From Candidatus Thorarchaeota archaeon (GTDB lineage Archaea; Asgardarchaeota; Thorarchaeia; Thorarchaeales; Thorarchaeaceae): a stretch of DNA of 9,154 nt. Location of the stretch: contig JABCSP010000069.1 of the NCBI GenBank assembly GCA_018238825.1, positions 1 through 9,154 of the forward strand. Reading direction: 5' to 3'. Both the position numbers and the translations under genes were made by a program. This document shows positions 1 through 6,304 of the stretch, one piece after another. How positions within the stretch are numbered: the stretch's first letter is position 1; the number at the start of each line of letters is the position of its first letter. The notes below the pieces were generated by a model, which saw only the letters and a list, made by a program, of their open reading frames with translations, was not told the DNA's origin and did no database searches.

Positions 1-67
1 AAGCCTTTTATTGCCAACATTAAGTCCCTGTATCTTTCTTGATAATGTAGATACTTTTGATGTCCAT
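1..67 (-). pseudogene. 5' end of a gene leaving the window, frame broken after 15 codons
   Basis: An ATG at 67 (minus strand) is preceded by a strong ribosome binding site, GAGGAG at 81-76, eight bases upstream. It opens MDIKSIYIIKKDTGT and then meets TAA at 22-20. The hydrophobic 'IKSIYII' followed by a charged 'KKDTG' turn resembles the first beta strand and turn of longin/roadblock-type small domains common in Asgard archaea (my recollection, not a search). Skipping one base after the ACT codon continues as N-V-G-N-K-R-L, a plausible continuation of such a domain. It could therefore be a frameshifted gene, a sequencing indel or a genuine 15-residue peptide. The binding site is convincing; the identity is not. 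Confidence 0.33.
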
Positions 68-118
68 GAACTGAACTCCTCTCGTCTTCGCCTTTCATTC
101 TCTAGTCCGGCATTCTCT

Positions 119-131
119 TGTGACTGTCACG
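119..131. promoter_or_regulatory. GTGAC-T-GTCAC inverted repeat between divergent genes
   Basis: Positions 120-130 read GTGACTGTCAC, a perfect 5+1+5 palindrome. It lies midway between the minus-strand start at 67 and the plus-strand ZPR1 gene, where an operator would be expected. The same TGTGAC half-site recurs in the 7303-7331 promoter region. Short palindromes also arise by chance. Confidence 0.25.
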
Positions 132-260
132 TAGTGCTGGCGTGCACTATCCATTCTATCTCGTAGGTCCTTTTGAGCATTTTAGGGATGTATCCATTAA
201 GATTGCTCTGAGTCATTGTACCAAATGGTCAGCCTTAATAGATTAACAGCAGGCAACAAA

Positions 261-881
261 ATGAATAATATGTCATCAGAAGATGAAGTGGCATCAATTT
301 GTCCTTCTTGTAGTAAGGGGAAGTTGAGAATTCAATCCATGCTCTATAGTGTCCCATTTTTCAATGAGCTAGCAATATTTCATATAGAATGTCCCGAATG
401 TGGTTTCCGGCATAGTGATGTATTTTCTGCAGAGCAAAGGAAACCAAGCAGGTTCACAATGCATGTGACTGATGTTTCACATCTCAATGTGCGTGTAGTA
501 CGCTCAGGATCTTGTACGTATAGATTTCTAGAATGGGGGATTGACGTAGAGCCCGGTCCAACAGCAGAATCCTTCATCACGAATATAGAGGGTATTCTAG
601 ATCGCGTCCGGAAAGTGGTTGAAACTGCTAGGAATTTTGCGGATCTTGAAGTTGAGAAGGCACGAGCTACTGAGATACTAGAGGAAATGAAGGCTGCACT
701 TCGTGGAGAATTTCCATTCACCCTGGTGATGGAAGACCCAGCTGGAGTAAGTGGTATCTTACCTGATGATATGACACTTGTAAAGCACGAGGAACTGACA
801 ATCGAAGAAGCTTCCAAACTGAAAGGAGCTCCCTTCTGGGTCGATACAATGCGTGAAGACTATTCAGAGCGTAAGGGTTAA
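261..881 (+). CDS. ZPR1-type zinc-finger protein (archaeal single-domain form)
   Basis: The 206-residue product carries one ZPR1 module: a zinc finger C14-P-S-C17 ... C44-P-E-C47, followed by the beta-rich region typical of the family. Recognisable family blocks are 'VPFFNELAIFHIECPECG', 'FRHSDV', 'VRVVRSGS', 'EPGP' and 'MEDPAG'. Eukaryotic ZPR1 has two such modules and acts with translation factor eEF1A; archaeal forms have one, and a role with aEF1A is inferred only from that relationship. The frame is open from a TTG at 216 and has ATGs at 225, 261 and 270. I chose 261 because it gives a short N-terminus before the first Cys, as usual in the family, and has a weak GCAGG seven bases upstream; 270 is equally possible. 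The tRNA-Ala gene starts only 30 bases after the stop. Confidence 0.88.
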   Translation: MNNMSSEDEVASICPSCSKGKLRIQSMLYSVPFFNELAIFHIECPECGFRHSDVFSAEQRKPSRFTMHVTDVSHLNVRVVRSGSCTYRFLEWGIDVEPGPTAESFITNIEGILDRVRKVVETARNFADLEVEKARATEILEEMKAALRGEFPFTLVMEDPAGVSGILPDDMTLVKHEELTIEEASKLKGAPFWVDTMREDYSERKG

Positions 882-931
882 AACACCCCCATAAGATTTT
901 TCATTATCAGTGGGCCGATAGATTAGCCCGG

Positions 932-961
932 TTGTGACTTCATTACGAGGTCACAGGGTAT
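932..961 (+). other. non-canonical tRNA intron in the D-loop, bulge-helix-bulge
   Basis: A 9-bp hairpin, TGTGACTTC (933-941) with GAGGTCACA (947-955, one G-U), is capped by ATTAC. It sits on a 4-bp helix of 926-929 with 956-959 (three G-C pairs and one G-U). A 3-base bulge GGT (930-932) lies on the 5' strand and a 3-base bulge ATC (960-962) on the 3' strand. This is the bulge-helix-bulge recognised by the archaeal splicing endonuclease. Cutting after the second base of each bulge removes 932-961 and joins G19 to C20. The only irregularity is an A925/A963 mismatch between the 3' bulge and the D-stem. The intron is in the D-loop instead of the usual site after position 37. Confidence 0.8.
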
Positions 962-997
962 CAGATCGCATGGTTTGCATCCATGAGGCCGCGAGTT

Positions 998-1018
998 CAA
1001 ATCTCGCTCGGTCCACCA
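998..1018 (+). repeat. att-like direct repeat, copy 1 (3' end of tRNA-Ala)
   Basis: The last 21 bases of the tRNA, from the T-loop through the CCA, recur identically at 1793-1813. Extending four bases leftwards gives 24 matches in 25 (994-1018 against 1789-1813). Many archaeal integrated elements use the 3' end of a tRNA as attachment site and leave the second copy at their far end. The copy inside the intact tRNA would be one element boundary. Confidence 0.65.
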
Positions 1019-1036
1019 CTATTTCATTTCAGCTTT

Positions 1037-1720
1037 CTAATCTTCAATAGGCAACATGTAGATTGGGGTTTCTTCTCCCAAAACATACTCGAAAGATGAA
1101 CTTTGATAATGCCAGCCAATCAAACCTCCGAGATAAAATGCACCATAATTGATATCAGCTTGGATCTTGACAAGGAACTGATGTCCACCAAACTCGTTAG
1201 CTAAATCGTTATTCAGCATAAAACCATAGTCTACAATGATCACATTGTTTGTAAATAACTCATTTGTTCCCAAAATAACTTCACATGTTCCAGTGGCAAA
1301 CCACTCATCATCAGTCGCATTGTTATCTATGATATCTAGTCTATCTTGGTTTCTGGAAGGATTACACCTAAGCACAGTTCCAAATGGGTCTAGACGCATC
1401 AATGAGGTGTTAGCTTGATGACTTGTTATATCTGCCACCCATATTGTGATTGTGGCACTAGTCAATCTCAGGTATGCACTACCATCTTGTATATTTTCAA
1501 ACGAAATATGAAATTCAAGAAAGTTTGTCACAGCACCACCCTGAGTATCGTTGTAATATTTGAAAAGATCATTCAATGAAAGGTAACTGAATGATGGTTC
1601 TGGTATGTCACTTGTAGGGGGATTCACAGCTATAGTAAACCCAACAACGATTATCCCGCCCAGAATAATTGCAGTCACAAATCCCAGTACTCTTCTCCTA
1701 GATTGACCACCTATTGACAT
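1037..1720 (-). CDS. membrane-anchored extracytoplasmic protein, unknown function
   Basis: The 227-residue product starts MSIGGQSRRRV and has one hydrophobic segment (about residues 11-32) directly after the RRR cluster. About 195 polar, probably beta-rich residues without cysteine motifs follow. The positive-inside rule predicts an N-terminal anchor or uncleaved signal with the bulk outside the cell. I recognise no catalytic motif. The frame opens at an ATG at 1756, but the ATG at 1720 was chosen because GGGAG (1731-1727) lies six bases upstream and the extra 12 residues look unlike a signal. It is the only gene inside the 795-bp segment between the two tRNA-end repeats. No integrase or replication gene accompanies it, so cargo of a decayed element is one reading. 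Confidence 0.78.
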   Translation of the reverse strand: MSIGGQSRRRVLGFVTAIILGGIIVVGFTIAVNPPTSDIPEPSFSYLSLNDLFKYYNDTQGGAVTNFLEFHISFENIQDGSAYLRLTSATITIWVADITSHQANTSLMRLDPFGTVLRCNPSRNQDRLDIIDNNATDDEWFATGTCEVILGTNELFTNNVIIVDYGFMLNNDLANEFGGHQFLVKIQADINYGAFYLGGLIGWHYQSSSFEYVLGEETPIYMLPIED

Positions 1721-1792
1721 ACGATACTCCCTACACATAATTTTGAATGAAGGCATATCAATATTGCCATCTCATGGATTGCTAATCTAGTC

Positions 1793-1813
1793 CAAATCTC
1801 GCTCGGTCCACCA
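1793..1813 (+). repeat. att-like direct repeat, copy 2 (detached tRNA-Ala 3' fragment)
   Basis: This copy is identical over 21 bases to the tRNA 3' end, CCA included. Nothing tRNA-like lies upstream: the bases preceding the T-loop (1786-1790, TCTAG) can no longer pair fully with CTCGC, and there is no anticodon arm. It is therefore not a functional tRNA or a split-tRNA half. Together with copy 1 it delimits 1019-1813. Confidence 0.65.
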
Positions 1814-1843
1814 TCCACTTTTGACATTTATCGCTATTAATTA

Positions 1844-1957
1844 CTATTCTGTAACTTTTCCAGCACAGTCTTTACAATACGGACGAGGTGGAGAACCTAC
1901 ATAGATTGGTTCATTTTTAATCTTCTTTTTGCATCTAACACATTTTATCTTTATCAT
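1844..1957 (-). CDS. 37-residue zinc-ribbon miniprotein
   Basis: The product starts MIKIKCVRCKKKIKN and ends ...RPYCKDCAGKVTE, with C6-x2-C9 and C28-x2-C31. This is a complete four-cysteine zinc-ribbon spacing in a very short basic protein. The ATG at 1957 has GGGA about seven bases upstream. The frame stays open upstream of this ATG through a 12-A run (2000-1989) and would encode a further 'CPDYEC', but no ATG, GTG or TTG precedes it before a stop. So the upstream cysteines are either outside the gene or the remains of a longer protein. A nucleic-acid or protein-binding role is only inferred from the fold type. Confidence 0.6.
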   Translation of the reverse strand: MIKIKCVRCKKKIKNEPIYVGSPPRPYCKDCAGKVTE

Positions 1958-2247
1958 AAGTATCCCACATTCATAATCAGGACATTGCTTTTTTTTTTTT
2001 GTGCAATCAAGTTGATATATAGTATATTGTTCTTATAATATATCCCACTTGATGTCTATTTCTTATTTCGCAGTTGCATACTAAATATCACTTTGTTTTA
2101 CATTTTGCATATTCAAACAATCCTGCAAAGATATCCTTAAGAGGAACCATTTTCGGCCACTGAAACAATTCATACCGGAATCTAGGCCGCACAAATGTGC
2201 TTTGGGAGATATCTCGGACCTAGACTCACGGGATGGTGAAACAAAAT
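1958..2247. other. AT-rich intergenic region between divergent genes
   Basis: It separates the minus-strand zinc-ribbon ORF from hppA. It contains a homopolymer of 12 T (1989-2000) and TATA-like stretches: ATATATAGT (2015-2023), usable by the minus-strand gene, and TTATAATATAT (2033-2043), usable in either direction. If the second drives hppA, the leader would be long, about 180 bases. A perfect 10-bp palindrome GAGATATCTC lies at 2206-2215. The antisense frame here that overlaps the hppA start has no family features and I treat it as a shadow. Confidence 0.35.
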
Positions 2248-4695
2248 ATGCAATTATTCGAGACATTCCTAGTACAGATGTCTTTGCTAGAACAGGCCAT
2301 GATTTGGATTGTTATATTAGCAGCATTTGTAAGTCTCGTGTATGCCTGGTGGCTGAGGAAAGGTGTTCTTGCCCAACCAAAGGGTACAGAACAGATGCAG
2401 AAGGTCTGGAGAGGTATTCGTGATGGCTCCCTGTCTTATCTTGACAGGCAGCTGAAGACCATCGTACCGATTCTAATCGGATTATCATTCCTTCTCTTCT
2501 TCACTGTATACATTACGACACCCGACTTAGGCACAGCAGAACTATTTGACATCATAGTTGATCCACTTGATCCACTGTACAATACTCCTCAAAATCTTGC
2601 TGCCATAGAAAGTGCAAGAATAATTGTCGGTATTGGTAGGTCAATAGCATTTATTTTCGGTGCAGGCTTTTCATTGATTGTTGGACAACTCGGTATGCGT
2701 ATCGCAGTTGAATCCAACATCAGAGTTGCTCAGGCTACACGTGAAGGCGATAACAGATACAATAGAGCACTAACCATTTCTTACCGTGGAGGCACATTCA
2801 CTGGAATGTTGACTGACGGTCTTGGTTTGCTTGGCGGAACAATGATATTCATCATATATGGCTTAGCAGCCCCAGATGCACTCCTTGGTTTCGGTCTTGG
2901 AGGCACCCTCCTAGCCCTCTTTATGAGAGTTGGTGGTGGAATATACACTAAAGCTGCAGATGTTGGTGCAGACTTGGTTGGTAAGGTTGAGCATGGACTC
3001 CCTGAAGACGATCCAAGGAACGCAGCAGTAATTGCAGATCTTGTTGGTGACAACGTCGGAGACTGCGCTGGAATGGCTGCAGACATCTTCGAATCATATG
3101 AGGTCACTATTGTTTCATCTCTGATTCTCGCAATTGTACTCTATCTTGAAACAGCAGCCGGACACTTTCCGATACTTCCTGGTGGTGCACTTGCAGTGGT
3201 TGTATTTCCGCTCTTTATTCGGGCAATTGGTGTGATTTCATCAATCATTGGAACAATCATGGTTCCAATATGGCCTCGGATTTTGAAGACACGAGATGTA
3301 TATGCAGAGAAGGCGATGTTCCTTTCTTACGAAGTTTCAAGCGCCTTCACAATTATCCTGTCAATGCTATTGTCATGGTATTATGTTGGAGATATTCGCT
3401 TTGGAATATTGATTGGAGTGGGTGTACTGCTTGCTGTATCATTCAATCCGCTCACAAGCTACTTCACATCACTGAAGAAGCCGCCAGTCCAAGAGATTGT
3501 CAAAGCCACAGAAACTGGCACTGCAACAATGATACTCTCGGGTATTGTTGCTGGATATGAGTCCACAGTAGCAGCTCTAGTTGTAATAGTTACAACTTTT
3601 GGAATTGCATGGTGGCTATACACACCGGCTGCAGTTGCTCTTCTGTCACCTTTCGTTGTAGTTGGTGTTGAGGGTACTATCTGGACCCTTTACGGAATTG
3701 CATTGATTGGTATTGGTATGCTTTCCCACACAGGAAACAATGTGGCAATGGACGCATTTGGTCCAATCTCTGACAACGCAGCAGGTATAGGTGAACTCTC
3801 ACCTGGTGACTTTGATGAAGAATCAAGGAGGACTATGGCCGAACTTGACGCAGTTGGTAACACAACCAAGGCTATCACAAAGGGAATCGCTATTGCTTCA
3901 GCAGTAATTGCTGCAGTCAGCCTCTTTGATGCCTTCATATTTGTTGCAATACTACCTCTTGGTTTGGACCACTTGTTCCTTGATGATCCTCGAGTGTTCT
4001 CCGGATTACTTTTGGGTGCCGCACTACCTTGGTTATTCTCGGCTGTGAATATCAAAGCAGTTACGCGTGCAGCAGGTGAAATGGTGAAGGAAGTTCGAAG
4101 GCAATTCAAGATACCTGGAATCTTAGAAGGTACCAAGACACCTGATTACGAAAGAGCTGTAAATATTTCAACAACTGCAGCTCAGAAGGAGCTCATCTCC
4201 CTAACTGTTCTCACAGTTTGCACACCAATTATTGTCGGACTTCTACTTGGAGTTGCGGCTCTTGGTGGATTCCTCGGTGGAATCATTGTGTCTGGTCAAT
4301 TGCTAGCAGTCTACATGTCTAATGCTGGTGGTGCCTACGACAATGCGAAGAAAGCAATCGAAGATGAACCAATAGATCTCGAAGCCAACACTGGTAAGGG
4401 ATCGGAGCGTCACAAATCAGGTGTTATTGGTGATACAGTGGGTGACCCGTTAAAGGACACTGCTGGACCTGCTCTCAACCCAATGATCAAAGTAGTCAAC
4501 CTACTAGCTCTGATATTGGCTCCACTTCTGGTCATGCTTGAAACCACTGGTACTCAGGAAATGGTCTATATTGCAATAGCATCACTCATAGGCCTTTTCG
4601 GGTTGACCATCTGGGCAGTTCGTAAGAGCATGAGGCCTGCTGACTTCGGCGGGATTCATGAATTCTCCGAAGAAGAAGGCATCATAGCAGAGTAG
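2248..4695 (+). CDS. hppA: membrane-bound proton-pumping pyrophosphatase, K+-independent type
   Basis: This 815-residue polytopic protein hydrolyses cytoplasmic pyrophosphate to pump ions out across the membrane. Family motifs are intact: GGGIYTKAADVGADLVGKVE from G229 (acidic D238, D242; K246, E248), DNVGDCAGMAADIFE from D268, and GDTVGDPLKDTAGP around D729-D737, all lining the Mg-pyrophosphate site. The GNTTK signature has Lys541 with Thr544 (K-A-I-T), the combination that marks potassium-independent enzymes, which are usually proton pumps; potassium-dependent ones carry Ala there. The length is in the normal range for the larger family members. I chose the ATG at 2248 because GGTGA (2235-2239) lies eight bases upstream; an ATG at 2233 would add five residues but lacks a spaced binding site. 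The gene is monocistronic, with a terminator 20 bases after the stop. Confidence 0.95.
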   Translation: MQLFETFLVQMSLLEQAMIWIVILAAFVSLVYAWWLRKGVLAQPKGTEQMQKVWRGIRDGSLSYLDRQLKTIVPILIGLSFLLFFTVYITTPDLGTAELFDIIVDPLDPLYNTPQNLAAIESARIIVGIGRSIAFIFGAGFSLIVGQLGMRIAVESNIRVAQATREGDNRYNRALTISYRGGTFTGMLTDGLGLLGGTMIFIIYGLAAPDALLGFGLGGTLLALFMRVGGGIYTKAADVGADLVGKVEHGLPEDDPRNAAVIADLVGDNVGDCAGMAADIFESYEVTIVSSLILAIVLYLETAAGHFPILPGGALAVVVFPLFIRAIGVISSIIGTIMVPIWPRILKTRDVYAEKAMFLSYEVSSAFTIILSMLLSWYYVGDIRFGILIGVGVLLAVSFNPLTSYFTSLKKPPVQEIVKATETGTATMILSGIVAGYESTVAALVVIVTTFGIAWWLYTPAAVALLSPFVVVGVEGTIWTLYGIALIGIGMLSHTGNNVAMDAFGPISDNAAGIGELSPGDFDEESRRTMAELDAVGNTTKAITKGIAIASAVIAAVSLFDAFIFVAILPLGLDHLFLDDPRVFSGLLLGAALPWLFSAVNIKAVTRAAGEMVKEVRRQFKIPGILEGTKTPDYERAVNISTTAAQKELISLTVLTVCTPIIVGLLLGVAALGGFLGGIIVSGQLLAVYMSNAGGAYDNAKKAIEDEPIDLEANTGKGSERHKSGVIGDTVGDPLKDTAGPALNPMIKVVNLLALILAPLLVMLETTGTQEMVYIAIASLIGLFGLTIWAVRKSMRPADFGGIHEFSEEEGIIAE

Positions 4696-4714
4696 CTAAC
4701 TACTAACAGTGTAA

Positions 4715-4757
4715 GGTGGTGGTACTTAGTACCACCCACCTCCCTCTTTTTTTATTT
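4715..4757 (+). terminator. hairpin and T-run terminator after hppA
   Basis: GGTGGTGGTAC (4715-4725) pairs with GTACCACCCACC (4729-4740) around a TTA loop, with one bulged C. A T-rich tract including seven T (4747-4753) follows. It lies 20 bases after the hppA stop and ahead of the WD40 gene, so the two genes are probably separate transcripts. Confidence 0.7.
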
Positions 4758-4800
4758 CAAATCGAACAAACAACAACCTTTTCTTCATTCGTTTTGCTAA

Positions 4801-4808
4801 TGTATATT
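4801..4808 (+). promoter_or_regulatory. candidate TATA box for the WD40 gene
   Basis: TGTATATT lies about 45 bases before the ATG at 4853. An archaeal start site about 25 bases downstream would give a short leader of roughly 20-25 bases. The motif is degenerate, so this is tentative. Confidence 0.3.
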
Positions 4809-4852
4809 CGAGCTACAGAATCTTTGAGGGACATTCAACTTTGGACGGAGAG

Positions 4853-5989
4853 ATGACGCCAAGCAATCAGATGGACGGGCATGAGTTCACTGTGTGGTCA
4901 TTGGCAATTACACCAAATGGCCAGATGATAGTTTCAGGTGGACAGGACGCCACTATTCGACTCTGGGATTTTGCATCTGGAAAAGAAGTTCACAAATTTA
5001 TTGGACATGAAGGCCCGGTCTATAATATGGAAATAATGCAAGATGGAAAGCACCTTGTATCTGTGGCTGACAAAGATCTTGCAGTAAAGATTTGGAATAT
5101 TGAAAATCACGAGTTAGTAAGTTCCCTCGCACCAAACTCTGCTCATGTAACTGCAGTAGCAATAAGTCCGGATCAGAGATTCATAATTACTGGGGGCGAA
5201 GATGGTTTCGCTAGAATCTGGGATATAGACCGTGGTGTATTGCTACGATCATTAGAACATGAACATGGTATCTATAGCATGACCATAAGCCCTGATGGAA
5301 GGCACTTACTCTGTGGAAGTAAACGAACGCCTGGCGAAAGATATCCGGGTGTTGTCTGGGTCTGGGACTTTGAACTTGGTATACTACTGAAAACTCTCAG
5401 TGGACATATGGGTCATGTGACTGCAATAACTATGACTGCTGATTCAAAGTATATACTCTCAGGTGATCAGCATGGTTCAGTTTACCTGTGGGATTTAGAA
5501 ACTGGGACCTTGTTGAAAACAATGTCTGGGCATAATGCCCCAATTCTGACGATTCATGTATCCCATGATGGTCAACATGTTATTACTGGGTCCCCAGATG
5601 GCACTGTAAGGGTTTGGATTCTTCGAGGTGGTGTTCTTCTAGCTGATCTCACTCACACCGAAAATGTCCACTCACTCATAGTAAGCCCAGATTGCCGCTA
5701 TGTAATCACAGGTTCAATGGAAGGGTCTGTGGAAGTTTGGGATTTTGACATGACCAGTCCATGGATTGATCCATCCAAGGAATTAGCAGAAGAAGCAAAA
5801 GCCGAGCTTGAAGCCTTCAGAATGGTTCAATTGAAGAAAGTCATGACGCGGTATGATACCCTACCACTGCTCCGGTTGGCAACACTTCTCCGTTTTGAAA
5901 ATCTTGAAGAGCTTGAAGATTGGCTTCTTGACCTACCTAACGATATGCCTGTCAAAATCGACGGTCCTCTTCTAGTCATCAAGAAATGA
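4853..5989 (+). CDS. seven-bladed WD40 propeller protein with PCI-like helical tail
   Basis: Seven WD repeats of about 40 residues fill the first ~305 residues. They are recognisable by repeated GH or H openers, 'SPDG/TPNG'-type turns and closing W-D/W-N dipeptides (LWDFASG, IWNIENH, IWDIDRG, VWDFELG, LWDLETG, VWILRGG, VWDFDMT). That is one complete beta propeller, normally a protein-interaction platform. The last ~72 residues (307-378) form a charged helix and then a winged-helix-like block, 'LPLLRLATLLRFENLEELEDWL' in part followed by 'PVKIDGPLLVI', resembling the end of PCI domains of eukaryotic scaffolds. This resemblance is by eye. The start is uncertain: ATG 4853 has GGAG only two bases away, while TTG 4841 has GAGGG ten bases upstream and adds four residues. 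No signal peptide or membrane segment is seen. The partner is unknown. Confidence 0.88.
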   Translation: MTPSNQMDGHEFTVWSLAITPNGQMIVSGGQDATIRLWDFASGKEVHKFIGHEGPVYNMEIMQDGKHLVSVADKDLAVKIWNIENHELVSSLAPNSAHVTAVAISPDQRFIITGGEDGFARIWDIDRGVLLRSLEHEHGIYSMTISPDGRHLLCGSKRTPGERYPGVVWVWDFELGILLKTLSGHMGHVTAITMTADSKYILSGDQHGSVYLWDLETGTLLKTMSGHNAPILTIHVSHDGQHVITGSPDGTVRVWILRGGVLLADLTHTENVHSLIVSPDCRYVITGSMEGSVEVWDFDMTSPWIDPSKELAEEAKAELEAFRMVQLKKVMTRYDTLPLLRLATLLRFENLEELEDWLLDLPNDMPVKIDGPLLVIKK

Positions 5990-6036
5990 CAAAGTAGAAT
6001 AATCAAAAATGAGAAGATGGGCCCGGATTGGAGAAA

Positions 6037-6119
6037 ATTAGGGAAAGTCGTGCAGTATCTCTACTGCGTATTCGCGTGGTTAGGAGGGGAGTTTGAATAT
6101 CTCTTCACCAGACCCTAAT
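6037..6119 (+). ncRNA. possible structured RNA with three-way junction
   Basis: A perfect 7-bp closing stem ATTAGGG (6037-6043) / CCCTAAT (6113-6119) encloses two hairpins. The first is GTGCAGTA/TACTGCGT (6050-6057, 6062-6069) around TCTC. The second is GGGGAG/CTCTTC (6086-6091, 6101-6106) around a nine-base loop. Four G-U pairs are allowed only if the plus strand is transcribed, which favours that strand. It lies about 50 bases after the WD40 stop, so it could be a 3' UTR element or a small RNA. I could not match it to tRNA, 5S, RNase P or SRP RNA. Confidence 0.3.
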
Positions 6120-6304
6120 AGTAATTCAATTCCAATCTATATTAAGTATTTTTATATGTACATTAGGAATAATTAAATTTGAGTAAATACTCAATTGTGA
6201 TTTTCAACATAATTGCTGCTTATAGAAATAATATATAGTCAATCTCAAATCATTGGTCGGAGAGAACTAGTGTCCACTAATGATGGGGTCCTGCACTTTG
6301 AGCA
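6120..6304. other. AT-rich convergent intergenic region with 16-bp dyad
   Basis: It lies between the ends of the WD40 gene (plus) and the zinc-ribbon gene (minus). It holds TTGAGTAAATACTCAA (6179-6194), a perfect 7+2+7 inverted repeat. Another pair of 7-base arms, ACTAATG (6276-6282) and CATTAGT (6303-6309), straddles the stop of the minus-strand gene. Either could fold at a transcript end, but neither is followed by a T-run. I see no gene here. Confidence 0.35.

Larger units (their letters stand above)
912..1018 (+). tRNA. tRNA-Ala(UGC), intron-containing, CCA encoded
   Basis: The acceptor stem 912-918 pairs with 1008-1014 (seven pairs, one G-U), followed by discriminator A1015 and encoded CCA at 1016-1018. 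The D-stem is 921-924 with 964-967. The anticodon stem CATGG/CCATG (969-973, 981-985) encloses loop TTTGCAT, so the anticodon is TGC at 976-978 (alanine). The T-arm has stem GCGAG/CTCGC (991-995, 1003-1007) and loop TTCAAAT. The D-loop is far too long (925-963) because it contains an intron. Removing 932-961 leaves a normal D-loop AGCCCGGCA that retains the conserved G18-G19, and a 77-nt tRNA including CCA. Confidence 0.93.

Noticed and set aside
933..955. TGTGAC/GTCACA in the tRNA intron as another operator
   Set aside because: The arms are explained by the 9-bp intron hairpin needed for splicing; the shared 6-mer is likely coincidence.
1789..1813. Second tRNA or split-tRNA 3' half
   Set aside because: Only the T-loop to CCA part is present; the T-stem is broken and there is no anticodon arm or bulge-helix-bulge half.
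2204..2215. 12-mer GGGAGATATCTC shared with the start region at 7233-7244
   Set aside because: A few 12-base matches are expected by chance in 9 kb on both strands, and the second copy is explained by a ribosome binding site.
2081..2266. 61-codon minus-strand frame over the hppA start
   Set aside because: It overlaps the hppA start antisense, has no motif or good ribosome binding site, and its composition is not protein-like.
6019..6115. tRNA on either strand in the WD40 downstream region
   Set aside because: GGGCCCG and CAGACCC can pair with wobbles on the minus strand, but there is no valid D-arm, anticodon loop or T-loop.
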